A DNA stretch of 64,000 nt from Ischnura elegans (GCF_921293095.1 NC_060252.1:74482866-74546865), one strand, 5' to 3'. Positions 25,501 through 34,849 are shown, numbered from the stretch's first letter. Translations and numbers: made by a program. Notes: generated from the sequence alone by a model not told the origin.

Positions 25501-28500
25501 GTAGAACTGGTTGGAAAAGCATTCTATCATGAAAGAGAATTTTTAAGAGAGATAGGACTTTGAGGGAGTGGTAGATGATGACATAATGTTATGCGAATGT
25601 GTAAGTGATTATTTGGATTGCATAGAAATTGGGTGAAAATCGTTTTTAAATTTAAAATGCACATTTAGTGGAAGGTTAGTGCTTAGTAACAGGTACTCCC
25701 TGACTTACAACTGTCTATATGGAGTTAGTACCAAAATTATTTTTAAAAACAAGGTTTGAAAAATCCCCCAAATTTCTTCTTGAAAATTCCATGAGAATTG
25801 CACATGTTTTGTGGCAATGTATTTCTATCAGGACGTTATTCTCAATTTTTATTCATACCTTTACACCTCTTAAAGGATCTTGCCAAAAAAGCATGTGAAA
25901 TTCACAGAGCAAATTCACATCAATCAATCAACCTGTGGATTGGCTCTTTTGAAATGGTATCATGTTCTTCTTTCCTTTGCAGAGCTGCATCATGTCCTGG
26001 CTATTTCATACCTGGTCAAGTATGTGTGATGGGTTTTTGCCTCTCGCGGTGTGCCTTTTGCCAAGGGGCATCCGAAGAATTGATGAGGATCCGGCGAATG
26101 AAGCGAGGGCATGAACAGGTGCGGGCTGAAGTCCAAGAGAAAGCATGGAAGAACCTCAAGAAGCTATCTGGTATGTTGTCATTGTACTTCTCATTTTGGT
26201 GTAAGACTTTTGAAATTATCAGTGTGTTGCATGAAACACCAAGTGCACATCCTTTTCCGGGAAAAAATCAATATCTAACATTCAAACTAATTCTAGATGA
26301 CTGCTTTGAGATCAGTGGGCTCATATACTGTATTTATGTCGCTTTTACTGACATTTCCCCTCTTTTGCTGGTGGCTTCTTCAGGGTTCACTGTTAAAAGA
26401 AGTTTATTTGTAATCCATGGTCCACAAAAGCTTCAATCGGTTTCCAATAAAAAAAAATAATGGGAATAGAGTTTGGAAAATAAATAGACTTCTCCATTTT
26501 TTTTCTGTTGCATAATTCTAGAATTGATTGCAATTATTAATCAACAGCTATAACCATTTTGCCCGTAAGTTAACGAAGTTACCAACTCTTGCAAAGCAGG
26601 TTACCATTTCTCAGCCATTCCTCATCCTTGTGCATTGGCTTCTTGTGGTTTGTTGTTTACACTCTTGAGAGTGATTTCATCCTTCAGTCAGCATTTTTCT
26701 CTGAACAAGTTAATGAGACAAAACTCTATAAAGATGTATTTAAGTATACCAGGACTAGCCACCGTGATAACTTTACGGGAGTCACCCGCAATGCACAAAT
26801 TGTGTGAAAAATCCACAGAGAAAAAATCATTCGCCTTGACTGGGATTCGAACCCGGATCCCTCGATTTCCGGCTGAGTGCTTTAGCCAGTTAAGCTACCA
26901 AGGCGTCATTCTTCCCTGTGGAAATTTGTTGACTATACCGGACATGGAGTCCATACCACCATGTCCGGTATAGTCAACAAATTTCCACAGGGAAGAATGA
27001 CGCCTCGGTAGCTTAACTGGCTAAAGCACTCGGCCGGAAATCGAGGGATCCGGGTTCGAATTCCGGTCAAGGCGAATGATTTTTTTCTCTGTGGATTTTT
27101 TGCCCAATCTATAAAGATGTCACCAAATCACAAAAGGTGAGTGGCAACTGCCATCCACTTTGTTGTTTTGGTATTTGGGGAGAATGGCAGAATTTTTTTG
27201 TAACTAGTTTTTACCTTCCATCCTCTGAATTCTTTTGTTGAATTGCAATTTGAGGTGTTATTGAACAAGACCATAGTCACTTGTGCAACTGGTTTGCAGC
27301 TTTGGCTGCAAACAACTTTCCCTCCATGCAATAAGCCTTAAACCAAAAAATGGTGGGAATTTTATATTACCAATATCTTCATTATCCAGAGTATTCACTT
27401 GGTCCTTCTCTTGTGTACAGGCAGTCCCTGACTTTTGCACACAATGTGTTCCTGAAAACGTGTATGAAATTCGAATGTACAAATGTCGAACCATTGAGTT
27501 CCATACTAATTAGGGGTTATGTACCGCAAGAGTGAAATACACATACACACTAACACCGTATTTTTTGCTCAGATTTTATTTATATTAGCTAATGTTTAAT
27601 AATAGGTTAATAAAATTCCTCAATTATATAATGTCTTTCGAAAATATGCGGGAAATGTAAATAAAAGTTAAAAAAAAACAAGAATTCCGTTGTGGGTTCC
27701 CAGTGAAACTTTCTCTCGATGTTTAAGTGGACATTCCACTTAAAATGTCAATTATAAATAAAAAGACATATCAAGAAGTATAACAAAATGCAATTGCTGA
27801 ATCCTCACTCTTGATACCTTTAAATTTATATACCAAAATTCCTCGGCGGGTGACATCTCGTCACAGCGTATTTCGGGACAGAAACTAAAAGACTAAAGAC
27901 ATACAGAATTTGGATGTTATTTCTCACAATATCGTTGCTTAAGGTGTAAATCTCAGTCATGAATTAAACAGCACTCAAACGGAAAAAACACTATTAGGAA
28001 GAAGCACTTTTATTTATTAATTTTATTGAAAGCTGTGTGATGGCGTTTAGTCAACTTTTTTGAAAAATTTCTCTAATGAAGGCTGCCTTACAGCTTTTTT
28101 CTTCTCTCGACAAAAGAGCCTGTAGTAATCAGTGTCTTTCTCAAAAAAATCACCTTGATTAAAGTCAACGCTACCCTTGATCATATACGCTCATATTATC
28201 CGCATTTAATGCCATATGAAAAAGTTGAGTGTTAGGATGCGCAGTAAACATTGCGGGAATTTCAAAATTTTACAGATAGATGTTCAAAAGCACAAAAGGC
28301 ATAAGGACTTTCACCCAAATTTTGTTAGGACTACTATTGCAAAGCATGGACCAATGTCCATGGGGTTAAATATTTACAGTCATTTACCCCTGGACCTCAA
28401 AATTAAGATAGGTACCGAAGTATTTAGGAAAAAGGCGTTGAACTTTTTCCTCTCCAAAATGTTTTACTCTTTAAAAGAATTCTTTGATTCAAATTTTTTA

Positions 28501-28890
28501 AAGGAGTGGAATGAGTGATTAATTTTAGTTATATATACCATTTTTTAAGAATGTATTTTATATTATCTTGTACATGCACTTTGTGTAATTCATTGACGTG
28601 CTTTATATTGATGCACAATGCTGTTATCAATCTCTGGGCAAATAAATACTATTATTATTATTAAATTTAGTGTACGAAATTCGAGTAAAATGTGTCAGTT
28701 ATGAACGTACAAAAGTATGAATTGTACTAAAGTCTAGGACCGCCTGTATAATGCCCCACAGTCTACTTAAAAATGGGACAATTTTGTTGTTATGTGACTT
28801 GACATGACTCGATTAAATTGGATACATTATGATTTCTCCACAGATCTCTATCCAACAATGAAGAAGGGGGCAAAAGCCTCTGCTCCATAA
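10433..28890 (+). CDS. Gene B: THAP-domain protein with a duplicated uncharacterised module
   Basis: Nine exons join to 567 codons including the stop (566 aa): 10433-10552, 13948-14451, 14564-14679, 14757-14910, 17242-17468, 21458-21674, 24685-24812, 25983-26170, 28844-28890. All phases agree. Residues 1-107 form a THAP zinc finger: C9-x4-C14-x51-C66-x2-H69, Trp48, an FSAPKDP turn and the AIPSIF (AVPTIF-type) box at 102-107. THAP domains bind DNA through this C2CH zinc site, so a nuclear DNA-binding role is expected. Two related modules follow (about 167-272 and 405-515), each with PSDxWTxGVxKG, IFASWxEG, a GNxxxAL helix region, then C-x7/11-C-x-GYxIP and C-x2-C-Q. No DDE/RNase H transposase domain follows the THAP domain, so it is not an intact P-type transposase. 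Exon 5 is the least certain because it has no homologue here. Regulation cannot be read from the sequence. Confidence 0.85.
11650..12165 (-). pseudogene. RTE-like LINE endonuclease remnant
   Basis: The minus strand reads TMMRAGKIENRNGEKVCLTY, then SDEVTG, then PMGVALVFNKKVNKRVKYLQ, LGDRILEVE and ETVKEMP. These are the blocks of the EEP-type endonuclease at the start of RTE-like LINE proteins. Several frameshifts break it. It lies in gene B intron 1. Confidence 0.65.
12527..13150. mobile_element. Interspersed repeat with short inverted ends, copy 1
   Basis: Shares most of its length with 19741-20400 in the same orientation. Ends GGGTAGTCTCC and GGAAACCACCC are inverted. Contains TGACGTCA at 12708-12715. 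No reading frame. Gene B intron 1. Confidence 0.65.
13745..13895 (-). mobile_element. Penelope-type terminal sequence
   Basis: Shares GAGTTCTC-GGTTTCCAGCCGGGT, TTTTTCAGCACC and the AGTCTGCCATC block with the palindrome at 63330-63590. On the minus strand it reads GATGATGGC...GCC...AAAACGTTGG, a hammerhead-like arrangement. It ends about 50 bp before gene B exon 2. Confidence 0.55.
13948..14451 (+). CDS. Gene B exon 2: rest of THAP finger, linker, start of module 1
   Basis: The acceptor TTTTTAG precedes DPKLKQLWDLAICR. The exon carries C66 and H69 (VVCEIHF), the AIPSIF box, an acidic linker with a KRKRG basic patch, and then LPSDMWTVGVLKG and IFASWSEGETFEARKRV. The donor is AAG|GTCAGT, phase 0. 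Confidence 0.85.
14564..14679 (+). CDS. Gene B exon 3: module 1 middle
   Basis: A small exon of 116 nt, phase 0 to 2, found by homology to the 128-nt exons. It encodes IFFGNVNAALDNMKEVHSLA and ends in ICSNKR. Its presence is required to reconcile the phase of exon 2 (0) with exon 4 (2). The donor is AG|GTGGGT. Confidence 0.75.
14757..14910 (+). CDS. Gene B exon 4: module 1 cysteine part
   Basis: The acceptor TTTTTTAG precedes TSNCLGYAIPSDV, then AAAFCRYCQKAEV and an acidic tail ending DPDEVQNK. The donor AAG|GTACAG runs straight into the end of a pogo-like transposon that starts at 14914. Confidence 0.75.
14914..15699. mobile_element. Pogo/Tigger-like element abutting gene B exon 4
   Basis: Inverted ends CAGTGCAACCTCG(ATATAACG) and CGAGGTTCCACTG are flanked by TA on both sides (14912-14913 and 15700-15701). 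No intact transposase. The left TA is part of the exon 4 splice donor GTA. Confidence 0.8.
15904..16256. mobile_element. piggyBac-type MITE with TTAA sites
   Basis: TTAA at 15900-15903 and 16257-16260 flank inverted ends CCCATTTACTGCC and GGCAGTAAAAAGG. 353 bp, non-coding. Gene B intron 4. Confidence 0.75.
16261..16653 (-). pseudogene. RTE-like LINE C-terminal fragment
   Basis: 130 open codons read LLYCTEAWTMAASDKSRLDA, FEMWFHRRTLKVEWI, then NTEFLRKV, the usual C-terminal block after the reverse transcriptase of RTE-like LINEs. The 5' part is missing, so it cannot be active. Confidence 0.75.
17242..17468 (+). CDS. Gene B exon 5: linker between modules
   Basis: A 227-nt exon, phase 0 to 2, with acceptor CTCATTTTGAG and donor ATCAG|GTGTGA. 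It encodes a basic, proline-rich start (SPEGKPPPKRGVKKR), an acidic patch and SPPPKMYSLTLPLHL. It has no homologue elsewhere in the window; it is accepted because its phases fit exons 4 and 6 exactly. An acceptor three bases later is equally possible. Confidence 0.55.
17990..19135 (-). pseudogene. CR1/Jockey-like LINE, 5'-truncated and frameshifted
   Basis: The minus strand reads [20 protein letters not shown], then LLERICKWCQNNKLKLNASK and VKFLGLYVQN, then a C-terminal MGTKIYNLLPDSVK block. Frame changes at about 18920 and 18480 break it, and the YADD region is lost in one of these. The element ends at 17990 with an (AAT)n tail. Gene B intron 5. Confidence 0.75.
19136..19420. repeat. Old interspersed repeat, partial copy
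   Basis: Contains GTAACCTATCTTTCC.TTCC and the following ATTCTTTTGATGCATTGTG, matching sequence near 27195-27270 and 59720-59790. No ends visible. Confidence 0.4.
19741..20400. mobile_element. Interspersed repeat with short inverted ends, copy 2
   Basis: Similar to 12527-13150 along its whole length, with the TGACGTCA octamer at 19923-19930 conserved. Ends GGGTAGTTTCC and GGAAACCACCC. Gene B intron 5. Confidence 0.65.
20401..21457. other. Gene B intron 5, remainder
   Basis: AT-rich sequence; I see no gene, structured repeat or transposon end here. Confidence 0.5.
21458..21674 (+). CDS. Gene B exon 6: start of module 2
   Basis: The acceptor CGGCCTAG and donor AAG|GTGGGT flank 217 nt, phase 2 to 0. 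It encodes an acidic start, then MPSDAWTRGVVKGKRLIF and ASWKEGKVMEAEKRVVV, clearly homologous to the end of exon 2. Confidence 0.8.
22253..22603 (-). pseudogene. CGGBP1/hAT-like zinc-finger pseudogene
   Basis: From ATG at 22603 the minus strand reads MPKASDTVHTRAREF, then VLLCKVCDKRF, an in-frame TAA, FERCDTLLKHISSDTHK, a basic stretch, and FSVEKLDNPKIMEWLLKY. A C-x2-C...H-x5-H finger followed by the 'leucine-glutamate-lysine..NP' helix is the layout of CGGBP1-like proteins, which derive from hAT transposases. The single stop (22493-22495) and a loss of frame after about 22253 argue against function. Confidence 0.55.
22604..24684. other. Gene B intron 6, unassigned
   Basis: Two minus-strand frames (24031-24243 and 24247-24444) could be pieces of one decayed transposon protein, but I do not recognise them. 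The rest is AT-rich with no gene. Confidence 0.4.
24685..24812 (+). CDS. Gene B exon 7: module 2 middle
   Basis: 128 nt, phase 0 to 2, acceptor TTTTCTAG, donor AG|GTAAGA. It encodes VVIGNITLALNEIRNVKKF, a predicted helical stretch, and KCNGVGTGRR. It matches gene A exon 777-904 and, more distantly, exon 3. Confidence 0.85.
25983..26170 (+). CDS. Gene B exon 8: module 2 cysteine part and basic tail
   Basis: 188 nt, phase 2 to 1, acceptor CTTTGCAG, donor TCTG|GTATGT. It encodes SCPGYFIPGQVC, FCLSRCAFCQGASEE and the basic, probably coiled or helical RIRRMKRGHEQVRAE segment. The longer open frame around it (25798-26460) is only intron read-through. Confidence 0.85.
26540..27300. repeat. Old interspersed repeat split by the SINE dimer
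   Basis: Two halves (to 26737, and from 27108) match 59514-59790 when joined, e.g. GTTGTTTACACTCTTGAG and the later GTAAC..CTTCC block. It is the host sequence into which the 26738-27107 element inserted. Confidence 0.6.
26738..27107. mobile_element. Head-to-head SINE dimer (large hairpin) with 13-bp target duplication
   Basis: The 13-mer TCTATAAAGATGT flanks it at 26725-26737 and 27108-27120. The left half carries a tRNA-like unit on the minus strand (26904-26833) and the right half one on the plus strand (27002-27073). The arms are reverse complements from the shared body (AAATCCACAGAGAAAAAA) through the tRNA part to the centre near 26945-26962. The 13-bp duplication points to LINE-type target-primed insertion. 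Gene B intron 8. Confidence 0.8.
27418..28746. mobile_element. Pogo/Tigger-like element with a LINE nested in it
   Basis: Inverted ends CAGGCAGTCCCTGACTTTTG and ...AGTCTAGGACCGCCTG are flanked by TA (27416-27417, 28747-28748). Both ends carry a GTACGAAATTCGA-type subterminal sequence. Contains the LINE fragment at about 28180-28668. No transposase frame survives. Confidence 0.75.
28180..28668 (+). pseudogene. CR1/Jockey-like LINE C-terminal fragment
   Basis: 100 codons end in NFVRTTIAKHGPMSMGLNIY, SHLPLDLK and a FFLSKMFYSLKEFFDS tail, followed by a short 3' UTR and ATTATTATTATTAA. It resembles the C termini at 17990-18459 and 43998-44216 on the minus strand. Confidence 0.7.
28844..28890 (+). 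CDS. Gene B terminal exon
   Basis: The acceptor TCTCCACAG precedes the codons for DLYPTMKKGAKASAP and a TAA stop at 28888-28890. It is homologous to the gene A terminal exon. Confidence 0.8.
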
Positions 28891-29867
28891 AGTTTTATGA
28901 ATTTCTTATGGATAGCATCGTGGTGAAGAACTTGTTTGAGAATGTTTGCGGGCTCAGTAAACACTCTTTGAATCCTATGTAATGTATACTTTGTAATATT
29001 CATATGTTGTGAGTAATTGGTATCTTACATAGTGTGAATACGCAATTTTGATTTAATGATGCTGAAAATTAGATATTGCTGAGACATGCCTTCTTGTCTT
29101 GTTGGAATAATGCTTAAAACTGTAATTAATTTTTGTACTATATGATGTATATAGGTATAATGAGCTAAGAATTGTTCTTGATCTCGGTTTTAGCCAATCA
29201 AATATGGGAACAAAGTACAAAATATTTTTTCTATGTCAAGAAAATTTTAAATTTTATAACTGATAGTTATTAAAAATCCATATTTCATAAACTATCTACA
29301 CAACCTGTGTCAATGCTTTTACTTGGTTATATACGCTAAAACATTGTATACATGTATGTCAGTACACCTACTACTCTATGTTATTTATTCTGTCGTTAGC
29401 AAATAGGTATTTCAATACCTAATATGTGGCAGTTTGCTGTTTTAGTTCTGCAGGAGAATGGTAGATGGTGTCCAGTCCATGCAAATTTATAAAATGAACT
29501 TTCTAATGAAGAGAAGCTATTTTTTTGTTAATCCTAATTTATATTTATTGCTAATTTTTTATTGTAAATTAGCCGTAATTATCGTGATCTTTATCACTCA
29601 ATCTTTAATGGATCCTCATGTCTGCAGGTGAAAGAGTGTATTTTGTGATAAAATTTACCAGTCCAAGGCATGTAATTTAAGAAAGTGAAAACAAATGAGA
29701 ATCAGGCGCATACACAAGCAAGTGAAATATGTGACCTGTAATAATAATAAAAATGCTTATTATCCAGGGGACAGAGCATATGTCATAGGAGTTGTCAGGT
29801 TTAAAATAAATTGCAAAAATTGTTATCAATCAAACAAAATTAGGCTTTCATAATAACTGCTTACATA
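28891..29867 (+). other. Gene B 3' UTR and flanking sequence
   Basis: The first 150 bases resemble the gene A 3' UTR. The polyadenylation site is not resolved; AATAAAAA near 29745 is a remote candidate. No other gene is seen. Confidence 0.5.
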
Positions 29868-30130
29868 CAGGGATGCCGACTTACAAAAAAATATATTTGG
29901 GGGGCCCAAACCGGGGATCATGCCCTGGGAAATTTTATAAGTAGTGAGTTTTAAGTTTTTAAGCATTTTAGAAGAGTCATATGATCAACATTAGAACCCT
30001 GATAATTCGAATCTCGATATCTGGACACTCCAGGGAAAATTGGCAAGCCTGACACATTTTTTCCTCTCACCTATTACGAATTTTGGAGGGGGCTTGGGCC
30101 CCCTCAGGCCCCATGGAGTCGGCGCCACTG
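29868..30130. mobile_element. hAT-type MITE
   Basis: Ends CAGGGATGCCGACT and AGTCGGCGCCACTG are inverted. The 8-bp flanks CTTACATA and CTTGCATA differ at one base. 263 bp with no frame. Confidence 0.75.
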
Positions 30131-30424
30131 CTTGCATAACCATAGTAAGTGCATGTCAATATGTCAGTTTGATAATGTCAGTACATATTTCTGTATACAT
30201 ACCTTTCAAGTGAGCAGCCTGGTTTTTCATAGAGAAACTACTTCACTCTAAATTTAAAATCATTAATACTATTGATACCTCCAATCCCATAGGTATTGTG
30301 CTTTTGAAATGAGCCCCAAGGTTTTTGGTCCATGGTAGAGTTACTAAATGCCAGTATGATTATGGCATAGAGCATAAGGGTTCTGGTGAAGTGATTGTAG
30401 AAATCAGAGTTTTTGAGATATTAA

Positions 30425-32395
30425 TAACAATAATATTTATTGTTCTTGGACAAATTGTCCATTAAGAACATAAGATGAATATTACATACAAAAGAGATCA
30501 CAAAATAAACTTGTACTAAATATATCAAATATTTCCTAATGGAATTCAGCACAACTAACACATCAGGGCATAAAAATGAAATCTTGAAGTTAACTCAATC
30601 AATAATAAGAACATGAAAAAATACCGTATTCCTCCGAATATAGTCCCCCTCTGAATATAGTCCCCCCCCCCTAATTTTGAGGCTTGAGTTTTGGGAAAAA
30701 ATTTAAAAAATTGGTTTGAATATACATATAGTCCCCCCCTTAACTTTTATCATGGGCATTTTTGGGAAAAAAAGGGGGGACTATATTCAGACTTATACGG
30801 TAATTAAATAACTAAATAAGTAGAACATGAATAATGATAAATCATTTACTCCAACAATATATGGCATTCGATTTCAAACAGACCTGAGGTTAATGTTATA
30901 AAACATTAATTATGAATAGTTGAAATCTCAATGACGAATAAATAAATGCATAATTAACAAGTTTGAAAACCAGTAAGTACTTTCCATTAGCATGGACATA
31001 AATTTTTAAACATGCTAATGTAATTGCGACTGCGATATATTATGTATTTCACATTATTCAAGAGTTTGCAGGTGTTTTTTTTAGCACCATCACTTATTGC
31101 TACCAAACCCACATCTGTACAAACTAAAAATATTTATAAATGGTAACCACAGAAGTAGGCACACACATTACAATGAAAAACAATACAAGAGCACAAAACG
31201 AGGTCATACATTTTCGAGGTTTTTAATGAATTGAAGAAATCTTTGCTTGGAAGAAGACCGAGACATAGAATTTTTTACATTCTTTCGAATGCTATTCCAC
31301 AGGCGTGCTCCGACTACAGAAAATGATTTTTCATAGGTGGTGGTTCTGTGTCGGGGGGGTTATGAGAAAATCTGGAGCCATTCTTGTCAAGATTTGAGAT
31401 TTTTTTATCTCTTACAGAAAAAAATAGCTTTAGGTAGCTTGGCTGATCAGTATTGAAAAGAGAGAAGAGGTATATACCAAGCAGGTACTTTCTCTTGGCT
31501 TTTGCTTTCAACCAACCAAGAAGGTTGAAGTAGGGGGTAATGTGATCATCCTTTTTTATATTAAAGATAAACCTAACGCACATATTTAATGAGCGTTGAA
31601 TCTTAGCATTGTGCTCTTCAGTTAGATCCTGATAGACCAAACAGCAATAATCGATATGAGGCAATATTAGCGAGGACACTAGCTGCTTGCGAGTGTGAGG
31701 TGGCAGAAGGTCTTTTTGGGTTTTAAGCTGGTAGAGGATCACATTAACCCTATTGCACACGGCATGCACATGATTCTGCCAAGACAAGTTACACATCAAC
31801 GTGACACCCAGGTTTTTAACACAATTTGAATATGGTATTTCGGTATCACCAACTGTTATCTTCGGTATAGCGTTTACATCCAAGTTTCTGAGTAGATTTT
31901 TGGTACCAAGTATAATTGATTTGGTTTTGTTACAGTTAAGAACAAAGTTGTTACCAACAGCCCATGAGCTGATGGCTGTAACATCTTGATTTACTTTTGC
32001 AATTGCATCAATCAACTCATTCTTATGACAATGGTAGTAGATCTGCAAATCGTCTGCATATAGCATGTATTTACAGTGTTCAATACCGCTCGGGAGGTCA
32101 CGGATGTAGAGAGAAAATAAAAGAGGGCCAAGAACTGAGCCCTGAGGTACTCCACAGTGAAGATTAGCCCAATCCGATGTATTGCCAGTAGGGTCCTTGA
32201 CTGCTGGTTTTCGTCCATTTAGGTATGAGTGGAACCAATTTAGTGTTGCGCAGGAAAAATTAAGGTTTTTCATTTTTTGGAGAAGTCGGGCATGATTCAC
32301 AAGACCGAAATCATTTGTAAAGTCAAATAGAACAAAAATAGTGATCATTTGTTGATCAATATAGTAATCGATAAATTGAGATAGTCCCTTAACAT
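30425..32395 (-). pseudogene. CR1/Jockey-like LINE with long reverse transcriptase ORF
   Basis: The 344-codon frame 32348-31314 (minus) reads FDFTNDFGLVNHARLL, GVPQGSVLGPLLFSLYIRDL, YMLYADDLQIYY (polymerase aspartates present), LGVTLMCNLSWQNHV and LILPHIDYC. A frameshift near 31320 separates it from the SVVGARLWNSI C-terminal block. The 3' end lies at about 30425, with TTATT repeats. The endonuclease and the first part of the reverse transcriptase are missing, so this is a 5'-truncated copy, but its long open frame makes it the youngest LINE here. Confidence 0.85.
30624..30800. mobile_element. Pogo-type MITE, 177 bp
   Basis: TA on each side (30622-30623, 30801-30802) and inverted ends CCGTATTCCTCCGAATATAG and CTATATTCAGACTTATACGG, with internal repeats of ATATAGTCCCCC. 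It lies inside the 3' UTR of the LINE. Confidence 0.8.
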
Positions 32396-33930
32396 TTATT
32401 TAAATGAAAACCAGACAATAAGTATGTATGTATAAACAGAAGGAAGAAGGACATTCAAAATTTTGAATTAGTAAGTATCGACTTGGTCCATTTTAGATTG
32501 CAGGTGCCATGAGTTAGACCACTTTCGTCTGCAGATTGAAATATTTACGTTTCGTTATTTAAAATTTGTTGACCCTTAATTTCCATGCAGTATGCAGACG
32601 TGGGAGTATGGCTGCCAAATGACCAAATTGTGCATGCTCAAACGCCTACATATATGACACTATGTGCTCTAAGGCCCGACTCATGATACTTGAAAGCCAG
32701 GACTATTTTCTTAAATGCTTTTGAGTCCCAGCGAATGATCCAGGGAGGCCGAGATGAGGTGGAGAAATTAATGGAGGCTCATTCAGGACACACAGAAACG
32801 TATCACAGATCGGGAACTGATTAAAGAGTACATATATAAAGAATTTCATTGCAATTGTGGGATTTTTATTTTTCTCATATCTTTATCATGGACGTGGGTT
32901 GTAATGGCTAAAATAACCTCTTATTAGATTCCTTAAACTTAGCCACTGATGAGTACCCTCTTCCCACCATTTCTAAAAGTTGGCTAGATGTAAATTTATT
33001 GTAGATTGGATGTGCTCCTATTTTTACTGTTATAGTGAATGCCGAGACTACTCGTATGTTGAATGTAAGTATCCATGAGGAAAGATCTCTTCCGGGTGGC
33101 TTTGTTAATTGAAGGTCTGTGCTCAGTCCCTAGATTTTTTCAATGCACAATGAAGTGTTCCTAGTGAGATTTGATGGAACATCAGAATATCTGGATGTAT
33201 TGGTATATGTCCCCTTCCTGTTTTGTCTTGCCATTTCAGTTTATGCTTAATTACCATTCTTTCCTATGAAAAGCATGGTGGTGAGATGTTGTGTCGTAGG
33301 GGGTATGATTATTTTTGCATAAAAGGCATATCACTTGTGTTTGTGATCGAGGGCAATAAAACTAGCATCTGTTTCATACTGAATTTTAAGAGTGGACATC
33401 GGATTATGACGAGGAGGGGCAAGGTTAAAGGGAACTAGGTAAGCTAAACTTGCTCAAGGCACCCAAGGTAAGCCTTCTATTAATAAACATGGTTATTGAT
33501 TGAACTTGAACGTGGGCACTATGTTGACACTAGAAAACCATGTGGTAGTTCAAAATAGCTAAGATATTCGTTGATTGTAATTAATGAATCTTATTGTTTC
33601 CTATTGAGTTAAAATTCCTCTCGTTAAAAACTGCAAAATCAAATTGGGAAAGGCAGTTGAACCCCCTTGTGATAAGTGCAACTGTGGCAATTTCAGTAAA
33701 AGAATGGGGACAGCTGCTAGTTAGAATCTGCCTGCCCAGTGTGTCTGTTTTGATTTTGACCTTGGAATTTTAGTTTTTTGACATCATTCACTCATATTGA
33801 ACACTTAGTTGGATTGCATTTCAATAGGATAGACCTAATCGATATATATCACAAGAATTTTAATCTTTTGCTTGGTAGGTTATTTTAGTTGAGCTACTGG
33901 GGTTATAAAGGTATTTAAGTAAATGAAAGA
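32396..33930. other. Intergenic sequence
   Basis: I see no gene or bounded repeat in this AT-rich stretch. Confidence 0.5.
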
Positions 33931-33949
33931 TCGTAGCACTTTTCCACAA

Positions 33950-34210
33950 GAATTTTTAATGCGTACAACGCGTTTCGGCTCACTGAGCCATCATCTGGTA
34001 CAAGACACTTCAACACATGTGAAGATCCCTATTATACCCTTGAGAACGGAGGGGGGTAGGAGAGGATTTGACATCTTTCAGGATGTGGGGGGGGGGAGGG
34101 TGGGAACGGGTGTACAGAGTAGAGACAATGGGGAAAGATACAACTACGGGATGTGGAGAACCCACGTTGGAGGGAGGGTTCTAGTCATAACTGTAAAGTG
34201 ACGACAGGTG
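33950..34210 (-). mobile_element. Penelope-type terminal fragment with hammerhead-like core
   Basis: The minus strand at about 34003-33961 reads GTACCAGATGATGGCTC, a 3-nt loop, GAGCC, GAAAC and then GCGTTGTAC. This is a perfect 5-bp stem II between a CTGATGA-type box (one change) and the GAAAC box. Flanked by G-rich sequence without a frame. Confidence 0.55.
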
Positions 34211-34849
34211 GGGAAGAACCATAGCAAAACGGGAGGATGGGGTGTTGAGAAGAGTGAAAAAAGGTTGATAAAGGTATTTTAACCGTGGTATAGACGGTTA
34301 GAGGAATGAGGTATTGAGATAAAATTTTGTAGTATCGGACAATTTTTTTTACAAATTAAACGGAAGTTAGGGAAAATATATGAGAGCAGGGGGTAATTTT
34401 CGATTACATATCTTTGTACTTTAATACTAATAGGGTTAGGATTATCTCTTAATGGAGGATATGATAAATAAGTATTTTTTTCTTCTTCCCGTAATATCGC
34501 TGCCTTATACGGTAAATGATTTAGTGTTCAGATAAGATATTTGGATGGAAGTTCTTCGAAACTTCGGTAAAGTTTACTCTGTACACCTCTCGTTCATTCT
34601 GACCTTGATTCTGACGATCCATAACCCGCGGGCAGCAAAACCTACCGTAAAATAGCTGAAGGAAATAATCCGGAGCATCGTAGATGTCGGGCGGGAATAT
34701 AAAATTCACTGAAACATTTTAATTTTCAACTTAGGTTTTTTATTAACTGGCAGTTTGAGTGGTACATAACTGAAATTTAGTTAAGTTGAAGTTTTATTCA
34801 CTAATACTATTTGTTTTCATTGAATGAATTAATTATAATTTTTTCCGGG

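Noticed and set aside
25798-26460. A single 220-codon gene
   Set aside because: Only 25983-26170 is homologous to gene A and bounded by splice sites; the rest is intron read-through.
26833-27073. tRNA genes
   Set aside because: The cloverleaf-like units recur with the same flanking body at several sites, lack the usual T before the anticodon and vary in stems, so they are SINE heads and not functional tRNA genes.
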